The notes below the pieces were generated by a model, which was given only the letters and a program-made list of their open reading frames with translations, was not told where the DNA came from and ran no database searches. Positions 43,514-53,039 of a stretch of 64,000 bases of DNA are shown piece after piece (within the stretch, counting starts at the first letter, position 1; each line of letters begins with the position of its first letter). The position numbers and the translations under genes were made by a program. Source of the stretch: Bacillota bacterium (lineage in GTDB: Bacteria; Bacillota_I; Bacilli_A; RF39; UBA660); the NCBI GenBank assembly GCA_023460995.1, contig JAEWOE010000006.1:868001-932000 (forward strand), in the 5' to 3' direction.

Positions 43514-44527
43514 ATGATTAATAAAATATATGTGAATTTAAAAAAATATTTCAAAGAAAATTGGAAGTATATAATATTATTTATTATTACTATAGCAATA
43601 TGTACATATAAGTTGCCATTTTATATTGACTCTACTGGAGGACTAATAAATACTTCTACTAGAGTTTCAATAGAAGATTCTTATGAAAAAAAAGGTAGTT
43701 TCAATATGGCTTATGTTAATGAGGTTAGAGCTACTATTCCTCTATGGGTAATAAGTTTATTTAATGATAACTGGGATATAGTAAAAGAAGAAGAAATAAC
43801 TTATGGCGATATGACCGTAGATGAAGTAATTGAGTATGGTCGTATTACTATGCGCGAAGGAGCTAAGGATGCGGTCGAAATAGCGTATAAGAAGGCTGGA
43901 TTAGATGTAACTGAACAAAATGAAAAAACAGTTGTTGTATACCGTACAGAGGAAGCTGATACTGATTTAAAAGTTGGTGATACCATTGATAGCATTAATG
44001 GTAATAAAATACTAGATTATTTAAGCTTAACAGAATTTTTAAAGAAATTTAAAGTTGGGGATAAATTATCTATTGGAGTTACAAACAAGAATAAAAAATA
44101 TACTAGGTATGCTAAAATGGTTGAATTAGATGGTGAAGCTAAGATAGGTATTATATTACTTGAAACAAGAGATATTAAAACAGATCCAGAGTGCACTCTA
44201 TCATACAAATCTGCTGAATCAGGATCATCTGGAGGGTTAATGACTGCTCTTACTATTTATAATTATCTAATAGAAGATGATATAACAGGTGGTAAAAAGA
44301 TTGCTGGAACAGGAACAATTGAAAAAGATGGCAGTGTTGGTGAAATAGCTGGAATTAAATATAAACTAGCTGGCGCAGTTAAAAAACACGCTAAAATATT
44401 TCTAGTACCGGCTGGTGAAAATTATGAAGAAGCAATTAAATTAAAAGAAGAAAAAAATTATAAAATTGAAATTGTTAAAATAAGTACATTTAATGAAGCA
44501 GTTGATTACTTAGAAAGCATTATGTAA
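43514..44527 (+). CDS. ylbL: YlbL-like PDZ-containing Lon-type (S16) serine protease
   Basis: 337 residues, SD AAGGAGAG. N-terminal signal anchor (about 20-38), PDZ domain (about 140-215, with LKVGDTIDSINGNKI), then the S16 Lon proteolytic domain: Ser in ESGSSGGLMTAL (about 234-246) and Lys in GIKYKLAGAVKKHA (about 278-292), giving the Ser-Lys dyad. Anchored with an extracytoplasmic active site. YlbL in Bacillus removes the SOS cell-division inhibitor YneA; the partner here is unknown. Confidence 0.88.
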   Translation: MINKIYVNLKKYFKENWKYIILFIITIAICTYKLPFYIDSTGGLINTSTRVSIEDSYEKKGSFNMAYVNEVRATIPLWVISLFNDNWDIVKEEEITYGDMTVDEVIEYGRITMREGAKDAVEIAYKKAGLDVTEQNEKTVVVYRTEEADTDLKVGDTIDSINGNKILDYLSLTEFLKKFKVGDKLSIGVTNKNKKYTRYAKMVELDGEAKIGIILLETRDIKTDPECTLSYKSAESGSSGGLMTALTIYNYLIEDDITGGKKIAGTGTIEKDGSVGEIAGIKYKLAGAVKKHAKIFLVPAGENYEEAIKLKEEKNYKIEIVKISTFNEAVDYLESIM

Positions 44528-44549
44528 CAAAACAAAAAAATATCTTATA

Positions 44550-44585
44550 AAAAGGCTATAAATGTAATAATTTGTAGTCTTTTTC
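44550..44585 (+). terminator. Terminator before mutS
   Basis: 14-bp stem with two G-T pairs (44550-44563 / 44570-44583), T-rich tail. Confidence 0.6.
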
Positions 44586-44620
44586 GTTAAAAAATGTTAA
44601 AATATATTAAGGTGATTTAA

Positions 44621-47164
44621 ATGAAGCGTAATGAAGTTGACATAGATAAAGTTTCGCCTATGATGCGTCAGTACATCGAGGTAAAGGATGCTAATCCAGA
44701 CATAATAATTATGTTTAGAATTGGTGATTTTTATGAGATGTTTTTTGAGGATGCAATAAATGTATCAAGAGAACTTGAACTTACATTAACAGGTAAAAAT
44801 TGTGGGTTAGATGAAAAAGTACCAATGTGTGGTGTTCCTCATCATGCCGTTAATATATATTTAGAAAAATTAATTGAAAAAGGCTATAAAGTTGGTATAT
44901 GTGAGCAAATGGAAGATCCTAGATTTACTAAAGGATTAGTAAGAAGAGATTTAACAAGAATAGTAAGTGTAGGAACTGTTATTAGTAATGATAGTTTAAA
45001 TGAAAAAGCTAATAACTATATTGGTAGTATTGTTGATTTTAGTCATGCATATATTCTAGCGTACACTGATATTTCTACTGGTGATATGTATGTAAGTATG
45101 ATAGAACATAATACTTCAAAACTTGTCAGTGAAATAATAAGTATTGGAATAAAAGAAATAATAATGACTAGTAAAGTTGATGTTAGTGTTAATGCTCTTC
45201 TTAAAAATCAGTTTAAAATAACAACAACTATTACTGATGAAGTAACAAGTAATAAAGAATATGATTATATATATGAAGATATTGGTGACATAAGATATAT
45301 AGAAACAATTAAACATTTACTTACTTATATAACTAATACCCAGATGCGTAGTCTTTCACATTTACAAAAGGCAATTATTAAAGATAATAAAGATTATTTA
45401 AAAATGGATATCCATACTAAAAGAAATTTAGAACTTACAGAAACATTAAGATTAAAAGACCGTAATTATTCTTTAATCTGGCTTTTAGACAAAACTAAAA
45501 CAGCTATGGGTTCTCGTATGCTTAAAAATATGATAGAAAATCCTCTTATTAATAAAAAAGAGATTGAAAGAAGATATGATACTGTAGAAGTATTACTTAA
45601 AGAATTTATTTTAAAAGAAGATTTACAAAACTTACTTTATGAAGTATACGATTTAGAAAGATTATCTGGTCGTATAGCTTTTGGAAGCGCTAATGCAAGA
45701 GATTTATTACAACTTAAAACTTCTCTTAAAGTACTTCCTAAAATTAGTGAGATATTAAATCAAATTAATTTTTACAAACAAGTAACTCCCATTAATGATT
45801 TATATAACTTACTTGAGGAAAGTATTTATGAAAATCCTCCTATATCTTTAAAAGAAGGTTACTTAATAAAAGAAGGATATAATGCTGAACTTGATGAATT
45901 AAAAGATTTAAGAAAAGGCGGTAAAGATTTTGTCGCTAGATTTGAAACTGAGGAAAAAGAAAGAACTGGTATTAAGAATTTAAAGATTGGTTATAATAAA
46001 GTTTTTGGTTATTATATTGAAGTATCTAAAGGTAGTACTAACCTTGTTAAAGATGAATATGGTTATGAAAGAAGACAAACTCTTTCAAACTGTGAAAGAT
46101 ATATAAGTCCAATATTAAAAGAGAAAGAATCTTTAATTCTTAATGCTGAAGAAAAAATATTTGATTTAGAATATGAGTTATTTGGAAACATAAGAGAGCA
46201 AATTAAGAACTATATTCCTAAACTTCAAGAAATATCTAAAGTAATAAGTGAAATAGATGTCTTACAGTCTTTCGCAACTGTGGCTGAATCAAATAATTAT
46301 ATAAGACCAATTATTTCAGATGATAGAATTGTTAATGTAATTGAAGGTAGACACCCGGTTGTAGAAAAAGTAACTGGTGGTGAGTTTGTACCTAATGATA
46401 TCATTATGGATAATAATACCAATATTCTATTAATTACTGGACCTAATATGGCTGGTAAGAGTACTTATATGAGGCAAATGGCCATTACTGTTATAATGGC
46501 TCAAATTGGATGTTTTGTCCCAGCAAAAGAGGCTTATTTACCAATATTTGACCAAATATTTACTAGAATTGGTGCAAGCGATGATTTAGTTAGTGGCGAA
46601 TCAACGTTTATGGTTGAAATGTTAGAAGCTAATAATGCAATTACTAATGCTACTGAAAATAGTTTGATTCTGTTTGATGAACTTGGCCGTGGAACAGCTA
46701 CATTTGATGGTATGAGTTTAGCGCAAGCTATAATAGAATATATAAGTGAAAATATTAAAGCTAAAACTTTATTTTCGACACATTATCATGAACTTACTGA
46801 TTTAGAAGATAATCTAAAAGGACTTAAGAATATTCATGTTAGTGCTTATGAAGAAAATGGTAATATAACATTTCTTCATAAAATTAAAGATGGTAGTGTT
46901 GATAAGAGTTATGGTATTTATGTCGCAAGACTCGCTAAAATGCCTAAAAATCTTATAGATAGAGCTAATCAAATATTAAAAGTATATGAAGACAAGGAAA
47001 TTAAAAGAGATATTAAAGTTCAAGAGTCTCTTCCACTTGATGATTTAATTAATGTCAAAAGTGAAGTTGAAGAAGAACTTGATAAGATTAATGTAATGGA
47101 AGTTACTCCACTAGATGCATTAAACATATTATATAGATTAAAAGAAAAAATAAATAATAAATAA
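44621..47164 (+). CDS. mutS: DNA mismatch repair protein MutS
   Basis: 847 residues, SD AAGGTGA. MutS1-type N-terminus with the mismatch-probing Phe-Glu motif in RIGDFYEMF (about 33-41), clamp and lever domains, Walker A GPNMAGKSTYMRQ (about 607-619), Walker B DELGRGTATFDG, and FSTHYHELT. Full length. mutL is not next to it; dxs follows 18 bp downstream. Confidence 0.96.
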   Translation: MKRNEVDIDKVSPMMRQYIEVKDANPDIIIMFRIGDFYEMFFEDAINVSRELELTLTGKNCGLDEKVPMCGVPHHAVNIYLEKLIEKGYKVGICEQMEDPRFTKGLVRRDLTRIVSVGTVISNDSLNEKANNYIGSIVDFSHAYILAYTDISTGDMYVSMIEHNTSKLVSEIISIGIKEIIMTSKVDVSVNALLKNQFKITTTITDEVTSNKEYDYIYEDIGDIRYIETIKHLLTYITNTQMRSLSHLQKAIIKDNKDYLKMDIHTKRNLELTETLRLKDRNYSLIWLLDKTKTAMGSRMLKNMIENPLINKKEIERRYDTVEVLLKEFILKEDLQNLLYEVYDLERLSGRIAFGSANARDLLQLKTSLKVLPKISEILNQINFYKQVTPINDLYNLLEESIYENPPISLKEGYLIKEGYNAELDELKDLRKGGKDFVARFETEEKERTGIKNLKIGYNKVFGYYIEVSKGSTNLVKDEYGYERRQTLSNCERYISPILKEKESLILNAEEKIFDLEYELFGNIREQIKNYIPKLQEISKVISEIDVLQSFATVAESNNYIRPIISDDRIVNVIEGRHPVVEKVTGGEFVPNDIIMDNNTNILLITGPNMAGKSTYMRQMAITVIMAQIGCFVPAKEAYLPIFDQIFTRIGASDDLVSGESTFMVEMLEANNAITNATENSLILFDELGRGTATFDGMSLAQAIIEYISENIKAKTLFSTHYHELTDLEDNLKGLKNIHVSAYEENGNITFLHKIKDGSVDKSYGIYVARLAKMPKNLIDRANQILKVYEDKEIKRDIKVQESLPLDDLINVKSEVEEELDKINVMEVTPLDALNILYRLKEKINNK

Positions 47165-47182
47165 GATAAGAGGTGAGTATAT

Positions 47183-49051
47183 ATGGATGTATCCCAAATT
47201 AAGAATCCTAAATTTATAAAGCATATGAAAAAGAAAGAACTGGAAAGATTAAGTTTAGAAATAAGAGATTTCCTAGTAGACAATGTTTCTAAAACAGGAG
47301 GACATCTATCTTCTAATTTAGGTGTTGTCGATTTAACAATTGCTATTCATAAAGTTTTTGATAGTCCAAAAGATAAAATCATTTTTGATGTTGGTCATCA
47401 AGCATATACTCATAAAATACTAACTGGTAGAGCAGCCGATTTTAAAAATTTAAGACAATATGGTGGGTTATCAGGTTTTCAAAAAAGATCAGAATCAATA
47501 CATGATTGCTATGAAGCAGGACATTCTTCAACTAGTTTAAGCGCAGCATTAGGATTTTCTCTTGCACGTGATTTAGATAAAAAGAAATATAGTGTTATTG
47601 CAGTAATAGGTGATGGTTCAATAGGTAATGGTCTTGCTTATGAAGCATTAAATCATATCGGTAGTTTAGATACTAAATTAATTGTTATTTTAAATGACAA
47701 TGAAATGAGTATTTCAAAAAATGTTGGAGCCTTACATAATACTTTAGATAAAATAAGAAGTACTTATAAATATAATCACGCCAAAAGTGAGACTAAAAGT
47801 ATTCTAAAAAAATTTCCACTAATAGGAAATAAGTTATATAAAGGGGTTAGACTCGTAAAAGAGTCTATAAAGAAGATATACATGAAAGAAGGTTATCTTT
47901 TTGAAGAATTTGGTTTTAATTACTATGGTCCAATTAATGGTCATGATTATGATGAAATGATTTTGTATTTAGAGATGGCTAAGAAGGAAAATAGACCTGT
48001 TCTTCTTCATGTTATAACTGAAAAAGGTAAAGGTTATAAATATGCTGAAGAGGATACTAGTGGTGAATGGCACGGTATTGGCAAATTTGATAAAGAAACC
48101 GGTAAAGCTATTAAAGTTGATGATAATAAAACAAGTTGGAGTGAAGTTATTTCTCGTCAGTTAATTGATTTAGCGGGCTTAGATGAAGATATAGTTGCTA
48201 TTACTCCAGCCATGACTAATGGTTCTAAACTAAATAAGTTTAAAGAGGAATTTCCTAAGAGATTTATTGATGTAGGTATTGCAGAAGAACATGGTCTAGT
48301 TATGGCTAATTCTATGGCCTTATGTGGTAAGAAGCCATTCATTTCTATATATTCAACCTTTATGCAAAGAGGATATGATGAAATACAACAAGATATTGCT
48401 AGAATGAATGGTAATGTAGTAATAGGTGTTGATCGTGCAGGTATAGTAGGAGAGGATGGGGAAACTCATCAAGGAATTTATGATGTACCATTACTTTCAC
48501 ATATTCCAAATATGGTAATTATGGCACCAAAAGATAGTATTGAAAGCGGCAATATGCTTTATACAGCTTTTAATTCTAATAAACCTTGTGCAATAAGATA
48601 CTCAAGAAATAGAATTGATTATAAAGAAGCCGAATATCGTAAAATTGCGATTGGTTCTTGGGAAGAATTAAGAAAGGGTCTTGACGGTACTATAATAAGT
48701 TATGGTGACTTTGTAAATAATGCACTTGAAATAAGTAAGGAATTATTTAGACATAAACATAGTATAGGTGTAGTTAATGCTAGGTTTATTAAACCATTTG
48801 ATACTGAGTTGTTTGATAGTATGCTTGCCAAAGGAAAACCTATCTTTGTTTATGAAGAAGTTGCTTCTATTGGTTCATTAGGAGAAAGATTATGTGCTTA
48901 TGCATGTAATAAAGGTTCAAGTACACCAATATATACATTTGGCATTCATGATAAATTCATAAAACAAGGCAAATGTGATATAATAGTAAGGAAGTTAGAA
49001 CTTGATAATGAATCAATGATTGAAAAAATCAGAAGTATTTTAGGAGGATAG
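47183..49051 (+). CDS. dxs: 1-deoxy-D-xylulose-5-phosphate synthase
   Basis: 622 residues, SD AGAGGTGA. Thiamine-diphosphate enzyme: HLSSNLGVVDLT (about 40), FDVGHQAYTHKILTGR (about 69), TPP motif GDGSIGNGLAYEALN ending in NDN (about 150-178), GVDRAGIVGEDGETHQG (about 414), and a transketolase C-domain. First step of the MEP isoprenoid pathway. Adjacency to nusB-xseAB matches Bacillus, but ispA is missing here. Confidence 0.95.
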   Translation: MDVSQIKNPKFIKHMKKKELERLSLEIRDFLVDNVSKTGGHLSSNLGVVDLTIAIHKVFDSPKDKIIFDVGHQAYTHKILTGRAADFKNLRQYGGLSGFQKRSESIHDCYEAGHSSTSLSAALGFSLARDLDKKKYSVIAVIGDGSIGNGLAYEALNHIGSLDTKLIVILNDNEMSISKNVGALHNTLDKIRSTYKYNHAKSETKSILKKFPLIGNKLYKGVRLVKESIKKIYMKEGYLFEEFGFNYYGPINGHDYDEMILYLEMAKKENRPVLLHVITEKGKGYKYAEEDTSGEWHGIGKFDKETGKAIKVDDNKTSWSEVISRQLIDLAGLDEDIVAITPAMTNGSKLNKFKEEFPKRFIDVGIAEEHGLVMANSMALCGKKPFISIYSTFMQRGYDEIQQDIARMNGNVVIGVDRAGIVGEDGETHQGIYDVPLLSHIPNMVIMAPKDSIESGNMLYTAFNSNKPCAIRYSRNRIDYKEAEYRKIAIGSWEELRKGLDGTIISYGDFVNNALEISKELFRHKHSIGVVNARFIKPFDTELFDSMLAKGKPIFVYEEVASIGSLGERLCAYACNKGSSTPIYTFGIHDKFIKQGKCDIIVRKLELDNESMIEKIRSILGG

Positions 49052-49052
49052 T

Positions 49053-49439
49053 ATGGATATATTAAAAAAAGAAAACTGGTGGGTTTGGTTAATACTTACT
49101 ATTTTTACTGCTGATACAAGTGCACTTCTATTAGCAGCACTACTTAAATGTTTTAAAAAAGATGCTTGGTATGCTAACTGGAAAAATTGGGTATTAGGAT
49201 TTTTATTTTTCATTATACCAGGAATCGTTATGGTAAATATTTTTATCATTCAAATGACATGTGAAGTTGCCGCTAAATTAGAAGTACCAGGAAGTGAACT
49301 ATATCTTTCACCATACACATGGATATTATGTATAATAATACCTGTTATAGGCTGGATATGTTTTAGTGTTATGATGCTTTATTTAACAATATGGAATGTA
49401 ATAATGCTTTCAAAAGGAACGGCGGAGAAATATATATAA
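49053..49439 (+). CDS. Small three-TM membrane protein, unknown function
   Basis: 128 residues; starts 1 bp after the dxs stop with SD GGAGG inside dxs, so translationally coupled. Hydrophobic segments at about 10-30, 46-70 and 88-115, with WWVW at the start and a YANWKNWVLGF loop. No family recognised. Confidence 0.6.
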   Translation: MDILKKENWWVWLILTIFTADTSALLLAALLKCFKKDAWYANWKNWVLGFLFFIIPGIVMVNIFIIQMTCEVAAKLEVPGSELYLSPYTWILCIIIPVIGWICFSVMMLYLTIWNVIMLSKGTAEKYI

Positions 49440-49442
49440 AAG

Positions 49443-49482
49443 AAAACTGCTAACTATATAAAAGCTAGCAGTTTTGTTTTTA
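49443..49482 (+). terminator. Terminator of the mutS-dxs operon
   Basis: 10-bp stem AAAACTGCTA / TAGCAGTTTT (49443-49452 / 49466-49475), GTTTTT tail. Confidence 0.75.
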
Positions 49483-49508
49483 AAATTATTCAAATTATCT
49501 AGTTTATA

Positions 49509-49517
49509 TGTTATAAT
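49509..49517 (+). promoter_or_regulatory. Extended -10 promoter of nusB-xseAB
   Basis: TGT-TATAAT, TATAAT at 49512-49517. Confidence 0.6.
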
Positions 49518-49533
49518 GAATTAGGTGATTGAA

Positions 49534-49935
49534 GTGGAACAATTAAATAGAAGTGAATTAAGAAAGATAATAATGACAGTTTTATATCAAATAAATGTTT
49601 ATGATGCTAACAAGATGCAATATAATGTAGATGACGTAATAAGGGAAAATCTAGAAATAGAAAATGAGTTTGTTAAAGAAGTAGTACATGGTGTTCTTGA
49701 TAATAAAGCAGCAATTGATGAAAAAGCTAACGAATATCTAAGTGGCTGGAAGATTACTAGATTAGGTAATACTGATCAAGCTATACTTAGAATAGGTATA
49801 TATGAATTATTATATACAAAAACTCCTGAAGTAGTTGCAATAAATGAAGCAATCGAATTAGCAAAGGCTTACAGTGATGATGATGTTAGAAAAATGATTA
49901 ATGGAGTATTAGACAAAGTTTATCATAATAAATAG
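49534..49935 (+). CDS. nusB: Transcription antitermination factor NusB
   Basis: 133 residues from the GTG at 49534, which has AGGTGA 5 nt upstream; another GTG at 49525 overlaps that SD. All-helical NusB fold: RSELRKIIMTVLYQ, then VVHGVLDN, LGNTDQAILRIGIYELLY and TPEVVAINEAIELAKAYSDDD (the boxA-RNA/S10 binding end). Works with NusE in rRNA antitermination. Confidence 0.92.
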   Translation: MEQLNRSELRKIIMTVLYQINVYDANKMQYNVDDVIRENLEIENEFVKEVVHGVLDNKAAIDEKANEYLSGWKITRLGNTDQAILRIGIYELLYTKTPEVVAINEAIELAKAYSDDDVRKMINGVLDKVYHNK

Positions 49936-49943
49936 GTGATAAA

Positions 49944-51290
49944 ATGAATGATGATATAAATAAGTATTTAACAGTTAGCGCTTTAACTGGTTATTTAAAA
50001 TATAAATTTGATACAGATGAACATTTAAAGTGTGTCTTTTTAAAGGGGGAAATATCTAACTTTAAGAGTCATACAGCTGGTCATTTGTATTTTTCTATTA
50101 AAGATGAAAAAAGCAAAATAAATGCTATTATGTTTGGTGCAAATGCAAAAAAATTAAACTTTGTTCCTATGGATGGTACTAAAGTACTAGTAATTGGAAG
50201 AATTAGTGTTTATGAATCAACTGGTAATTATCAAATCTATGCATCAGAAATGATGGAAGATGGTGTTGGTAATCTTTATGTAGCATACGAGAAACTTAAA
50301 GCTGATCTTGCTAAAGAAGGATTATTTGACGAAAGCCATAAAAAGCCTATACCAAGATTTCCAAGAAGAGTTGGTGTAATTACAGCCGCAACTGGTGCTG
50401 CTATAAGAGATATTATTTCAACTATTGAAAGAAGATATCCAGTATGTGATATAATTTTACTACCTAGTTTAGTTCAAGGAGAATATGCTGCTCCAGATAT
50501 AGTTAAAAATATTAAGAGAGCTGAAAATTACGATTTAGATGTTCTTATTGTTGGCCGTGGTGGTGGATCAATTGAAGATTTATGGGCTTTTAACGAAGAA
50601 ATAGTTGCTAGAGCTATATATGATTGTCCGATTCCGACAATAAGTGCGGTAGGACATGAAGTTGATTTTACAATAGCGGACTTTGTAGCTGATCATAGAG
50701 CCCCAACGCCTACTGGTGCTGCTGAAATAGCTGTACCAAATATTATTGAGGTTAAAAATACATTAAATAGTTTAAGTATTCGCTTAAAGGAAAATATAGT
50801 AAAAAAAGTAAATTATAATAAGTTACTTTTAGATTCATATAAAAATTCATTTATAATTAAAAATCCAGTTATAATGTATGAAAATAAAAAAATATTATTA
50901 GATCAGTATCATGAAAAAATAATTTCTTTATTAAAACATAAACTAGAATTAAGAAAAGCTAATCTATTTCATCTAGTAGAGAAAATAAGATATGTTAGTC
51001 CAGAACAAATATGCATTAATAAGCGAAAAGATTTAATTATGATTGATACTAAATTAAATGATTTAATTAATTACAAAGTTGATAATTCTAAAAAATTAAT
51101 AAGTCATTTAATAGATAAATTAGAGTTAGTAAGTCCACTTAATGTACTTAAAAGAGGATATTCAATAACTTATAAAAATGATAAACCTGTTAATACTATA
51201 AAAGATATTAAAATTAGTGATAATTTAAATTTAAAATTATATAATGGTCATGCTTTAGTCGAAGTTAAAGACATTATGGAGGATAAATAA
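49944..51290 (+). CDS. xseA: Exodeoxyribonuclease VII large subunit
   Basis: 448 residues, SD TAGGTGA. N-terminal OB domain (LKGEISNFKSHTAGHLYFSIKDE, about 34-56), catalytic core with RVGVITAATGAAIRDI (about 138-153), VGRGGGSIEDLWAFN (about 200-214), and AVGHEVDFTIADFVAD--APTPTGAAE (about 233-260); C-terminal coiled coil. Degrades ssDNA with XseB. 1 bp before xseB. Confidence 0.95.
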   Translation: MNDDINKYLTVSALTGYLKYKFDTDEHLKCVFLKGEISNFKSHTAGHLYFSIKDEKSKINAIMFGANAKKLNFVPMDGTKVLVIGRISVYESTGNYQIYASEMMEDGVGNLYVAYEKLKADLAKEGLFDESHKKPIPRFPRRVGVITAATGAAIRDIISTIERRYPVCDIILLPSLVQGEYAAPDIVKNIKRAENYDLDVLIVGRGGGSIEDLWAFNEEIVARAIYDCPIPTISAVGHEVDFTIADFVADHRAPTPTGAAEIAVPNIIEVKNTLNSLSIRLKENIVKKVNYNKLLLDSYKNSFIIKNPVIMYENKKILLDQYHEKIISLLKHKLELRKANLFHLVEKIRYVSPEQICINKRKDLIMIDTKLNDLINYKVDNSKKLISHLIDKLELVSPLNVLKRGYSITYKNDKPVNTIKDIKISDNLNLKLYNGHALVEVKDIMEDK

Positions 51291-51291
51291 T

Positions 51292-51501
51292 ATGAAATTT
51301 GAAGAAAAAATGGCAAAAGTAGAAACAATAATAAATGAACTTGAAAAAGATGAAATTAATTTAGATGATTCTATAAATAAATATACAGAAGCTATGAAGC
51401 TTATTAAAGAGTGTGATGATTCATTAAAAAAAGCTGAAGAGAAAATAAGCAAGATTGTTGCTGAAGATGGAACTTTAAAAAGTTTTGAAATAACAGAATA
51501 G
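51292..51501 (+). CDS. xseB: Exodeoxyribonuclease VII small subunit
   Basis: 69 residues; small helical protein with MKFEEKMAKVETIINELE, L-DSINKYTEAMKLIKECD and AEEKISKI, the standard XseB pattern. SD GGAGG lies in the end of xseA. Confidence 0.93.
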   Translation: MKFEEKMAKVETIINELEKDEINLDDSINKYTEAMKLIKECDDSLKKAEEKISKIVAEDGTLKSFEITE

Positions 51502-51542
51502 TGTAAAATATGTAAAGTAATAAGATATTTTATTTTTAGTAC

Positions 51543-51848
51543 TTGCAAAGAATAAAAAATATAGTATAATTATATATGTAAACGAGATATGCCCAACATT
51601 CTTGTTTAAGTAAATTATATAATTTAAAAACTAACAATTATAGTACTATGCATTTAGATAAAATCCAATCTATCTGTCTTTAAAATGCAGCCCAAATAGT
51701 ATGATATAATTTTAATAAAATATTAATGACGGATTTTTTGTTCACGTGTATGAACTTTATATATAGTATTCTTGTTTTCTTGCGTATTCTTTGTATTCTT
51801 TTTGATTTTTAGTGTTGTATTATAGTGCCATAAAATGGCACTTTTTTT
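51543..51848 (+). ncRNA. Candidate noncoding transcript in the xseB-spoIVB gap
   Basis: The 430-bp gap 51502-51932 has no convincing gene but is framed as a transcription unit. TTGCAA (51543-51548), 16-bp spacer and TATAAT (51565-51570) lie at one end. A strong terminator (AGTGCCAT / ATGGCACT, 51824-51831 / 51835-51842, then T7) is at the other, so the RNA would be about 51577-51848. A hairpin pairs TGCATTT-AGATA with TATCT...AAATGCA (about 51649-51690). A second TGA-TATAAT at 51705-51710 might give a shorter RNA. Only 6- and 11-codon ORFs without SDs occur. No known family recognised. Confidence 0.45.
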
Positions 51849-51850
51849 GT
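51824..51850 (+). terminator. Strong terminator upstream of spoIVB
   Basis: Perfect 8-bp G/C-rich stem, loop AAA, seven T's. Confidence 0.85.
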
Positions 51851-51932
51851 TATAACATATTCTTAATTTACGACTATTTAATATTTATTAGAGCATACTA
51901 ATAGTGTAGTCTGTAATTAAGGAGTTGAGTTT

Positions 51933-52916
51933 ATGTTTTTTAAAAAACTAGCGAAACCCATACTTCTGCTTGCACTATTAGTTAGTATTCCATCAAAAAC
52001 CTATGCTTATTCAGACTATCTCGCAGTAGGTGGAGATACAATAGGTATTACGATTAACACCGAAGGTATTCTAGTAGTTGGTACATATATGGTTGGTGAT
52101 AATTTACTTGCATCTGATTCTGGTATAAAAGTTGGTGACGTTATAGTATCTAGTGAAGATAAAAAAATAACAACCATTGAAGATTTTATGAATTCTATCG
52201 ATAGTAAAACATGTAAAAAAATAGATGTTGACTATAAAAGAAATGATAAAACTTATAGTACTACTTTAAAACTTGCTTTTGATGATAACACTTGTAAGAC
52301 AGGTCTTTACGTTAAAGACAGTATTACAGGAATAGGTACACTGACTTTCATTGACCCCAATACAAAAATTTTTGGTGCCCTTGGGCATGAAATATTGGAG
52401 CAATCTACTGGAAAGATAGTAGATACAGAAAGTGGAACTATATTCGACTCCGAAGTTATAAATGTACAAAAAAGTACTAATGGTACACCTGGTGAAAAAA
52501 ATGCAAGATATTTTAGTTCTGAAATAAATGGAACCATATATGAGAATACTACCAAAGGTATCTTTGGTTACTATTCTAGCACTATAGATGATAGTCATCT
52601 ATATAAAGTAGCTAAAGTAGATAATATTAAAAAAGGAGAAGCAAAAATACTGACAGTTTTATCCGGTACTGAAGTTAAAGAATATACTATTAATATTACA
52701 AAAATAAATGATAATGGAGATACTAAAAATTTAGTGTTTGAAATCACAGATGCTGGACTTTTAGAAAAAACTGGTGGCATAGTGCAAGGAATGAGTGGCT
52801 CTCCAATTATACAGGGTGACTACATTATTGGAGCTGTAACTCATGTCGTTGTTGAAAATCCGACTAAAGGATATGGAATATTTATAACTAACATGTTAAA
52901 AGAAGCAGAAAACTAA
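51933..52916 (+). CDS. spoIVB: SpoIVB-type S55 serine peptidase
   Basis: 327 residues, SD AAGGAG. Signal peptide (about 1-26). PDZ-like domain (about 45-115, SGIKVGDVIVS). Then the S55 catalytic region: His in FGALGHEIL (about 147), a GT-FDSEV segment, and Ser in GMSGSPIIQGDYIIGAVTHV (about 288-307). In spore formers SpoIVB cleaves SpoIVFA to trigger sigma-K processing. It follows xseAB as in Bacillus (where recN and ahrC intervene). It is one of three sporulation-family genes here. Confidence 0.88.
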   Translation: MFFKKLAKPILLLALLVSIPSKTYAYSDYLAVGGDTIGITINTEGILVVGTYMVGDNLLASDSGIKVGDVIVSSEDKKITTIEDFMNSIDSKTCKKIDVDYKRNDKTYSTTLKLAFDDNTCKTGLYVKDSITGIGTLTFIDPNTKIFGALGHEILEQSTGKIVDTESGTIFDSEVINVQKSTNGTPGEKNARYFSSEINGTIYENTTKGIFGYYSSTIDDSHLYKVAKVDNIKKGEAKILTVLSGTEVKEYTINITKINDNGDTKNLVFEITDAGLLEKTGGIVQGMSGSPIIQGDYIIGAVTHVVVENPTKGYGIFITNMLKEAEN

Positions 52917-52940
52917 GAGACAAAAAGTCTCTTTTTATTT
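52915..52940 (+). terminator. Terminator of spoIVB
   Basis: AAGAGAC / GTCTCTT stem (52915-52921 / 52927-52933), A5 loop, T-rich tail. Confidence 0.75.
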
Positions 52941-53039
52941 ACATAAGTATTTATATTTTTGTAAATAAAAAGACATTTTTACATTTTTTTGCTATAATTA
53001 AATTATAAGATAAAGCAGTATAATTTAGGAGGTAACGAA

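Noticed and set aside
47165..47182. Expected mutL next to mutS
   Set aside because: Only 18 bp separate mutS from dxs; mutL is not in the window.
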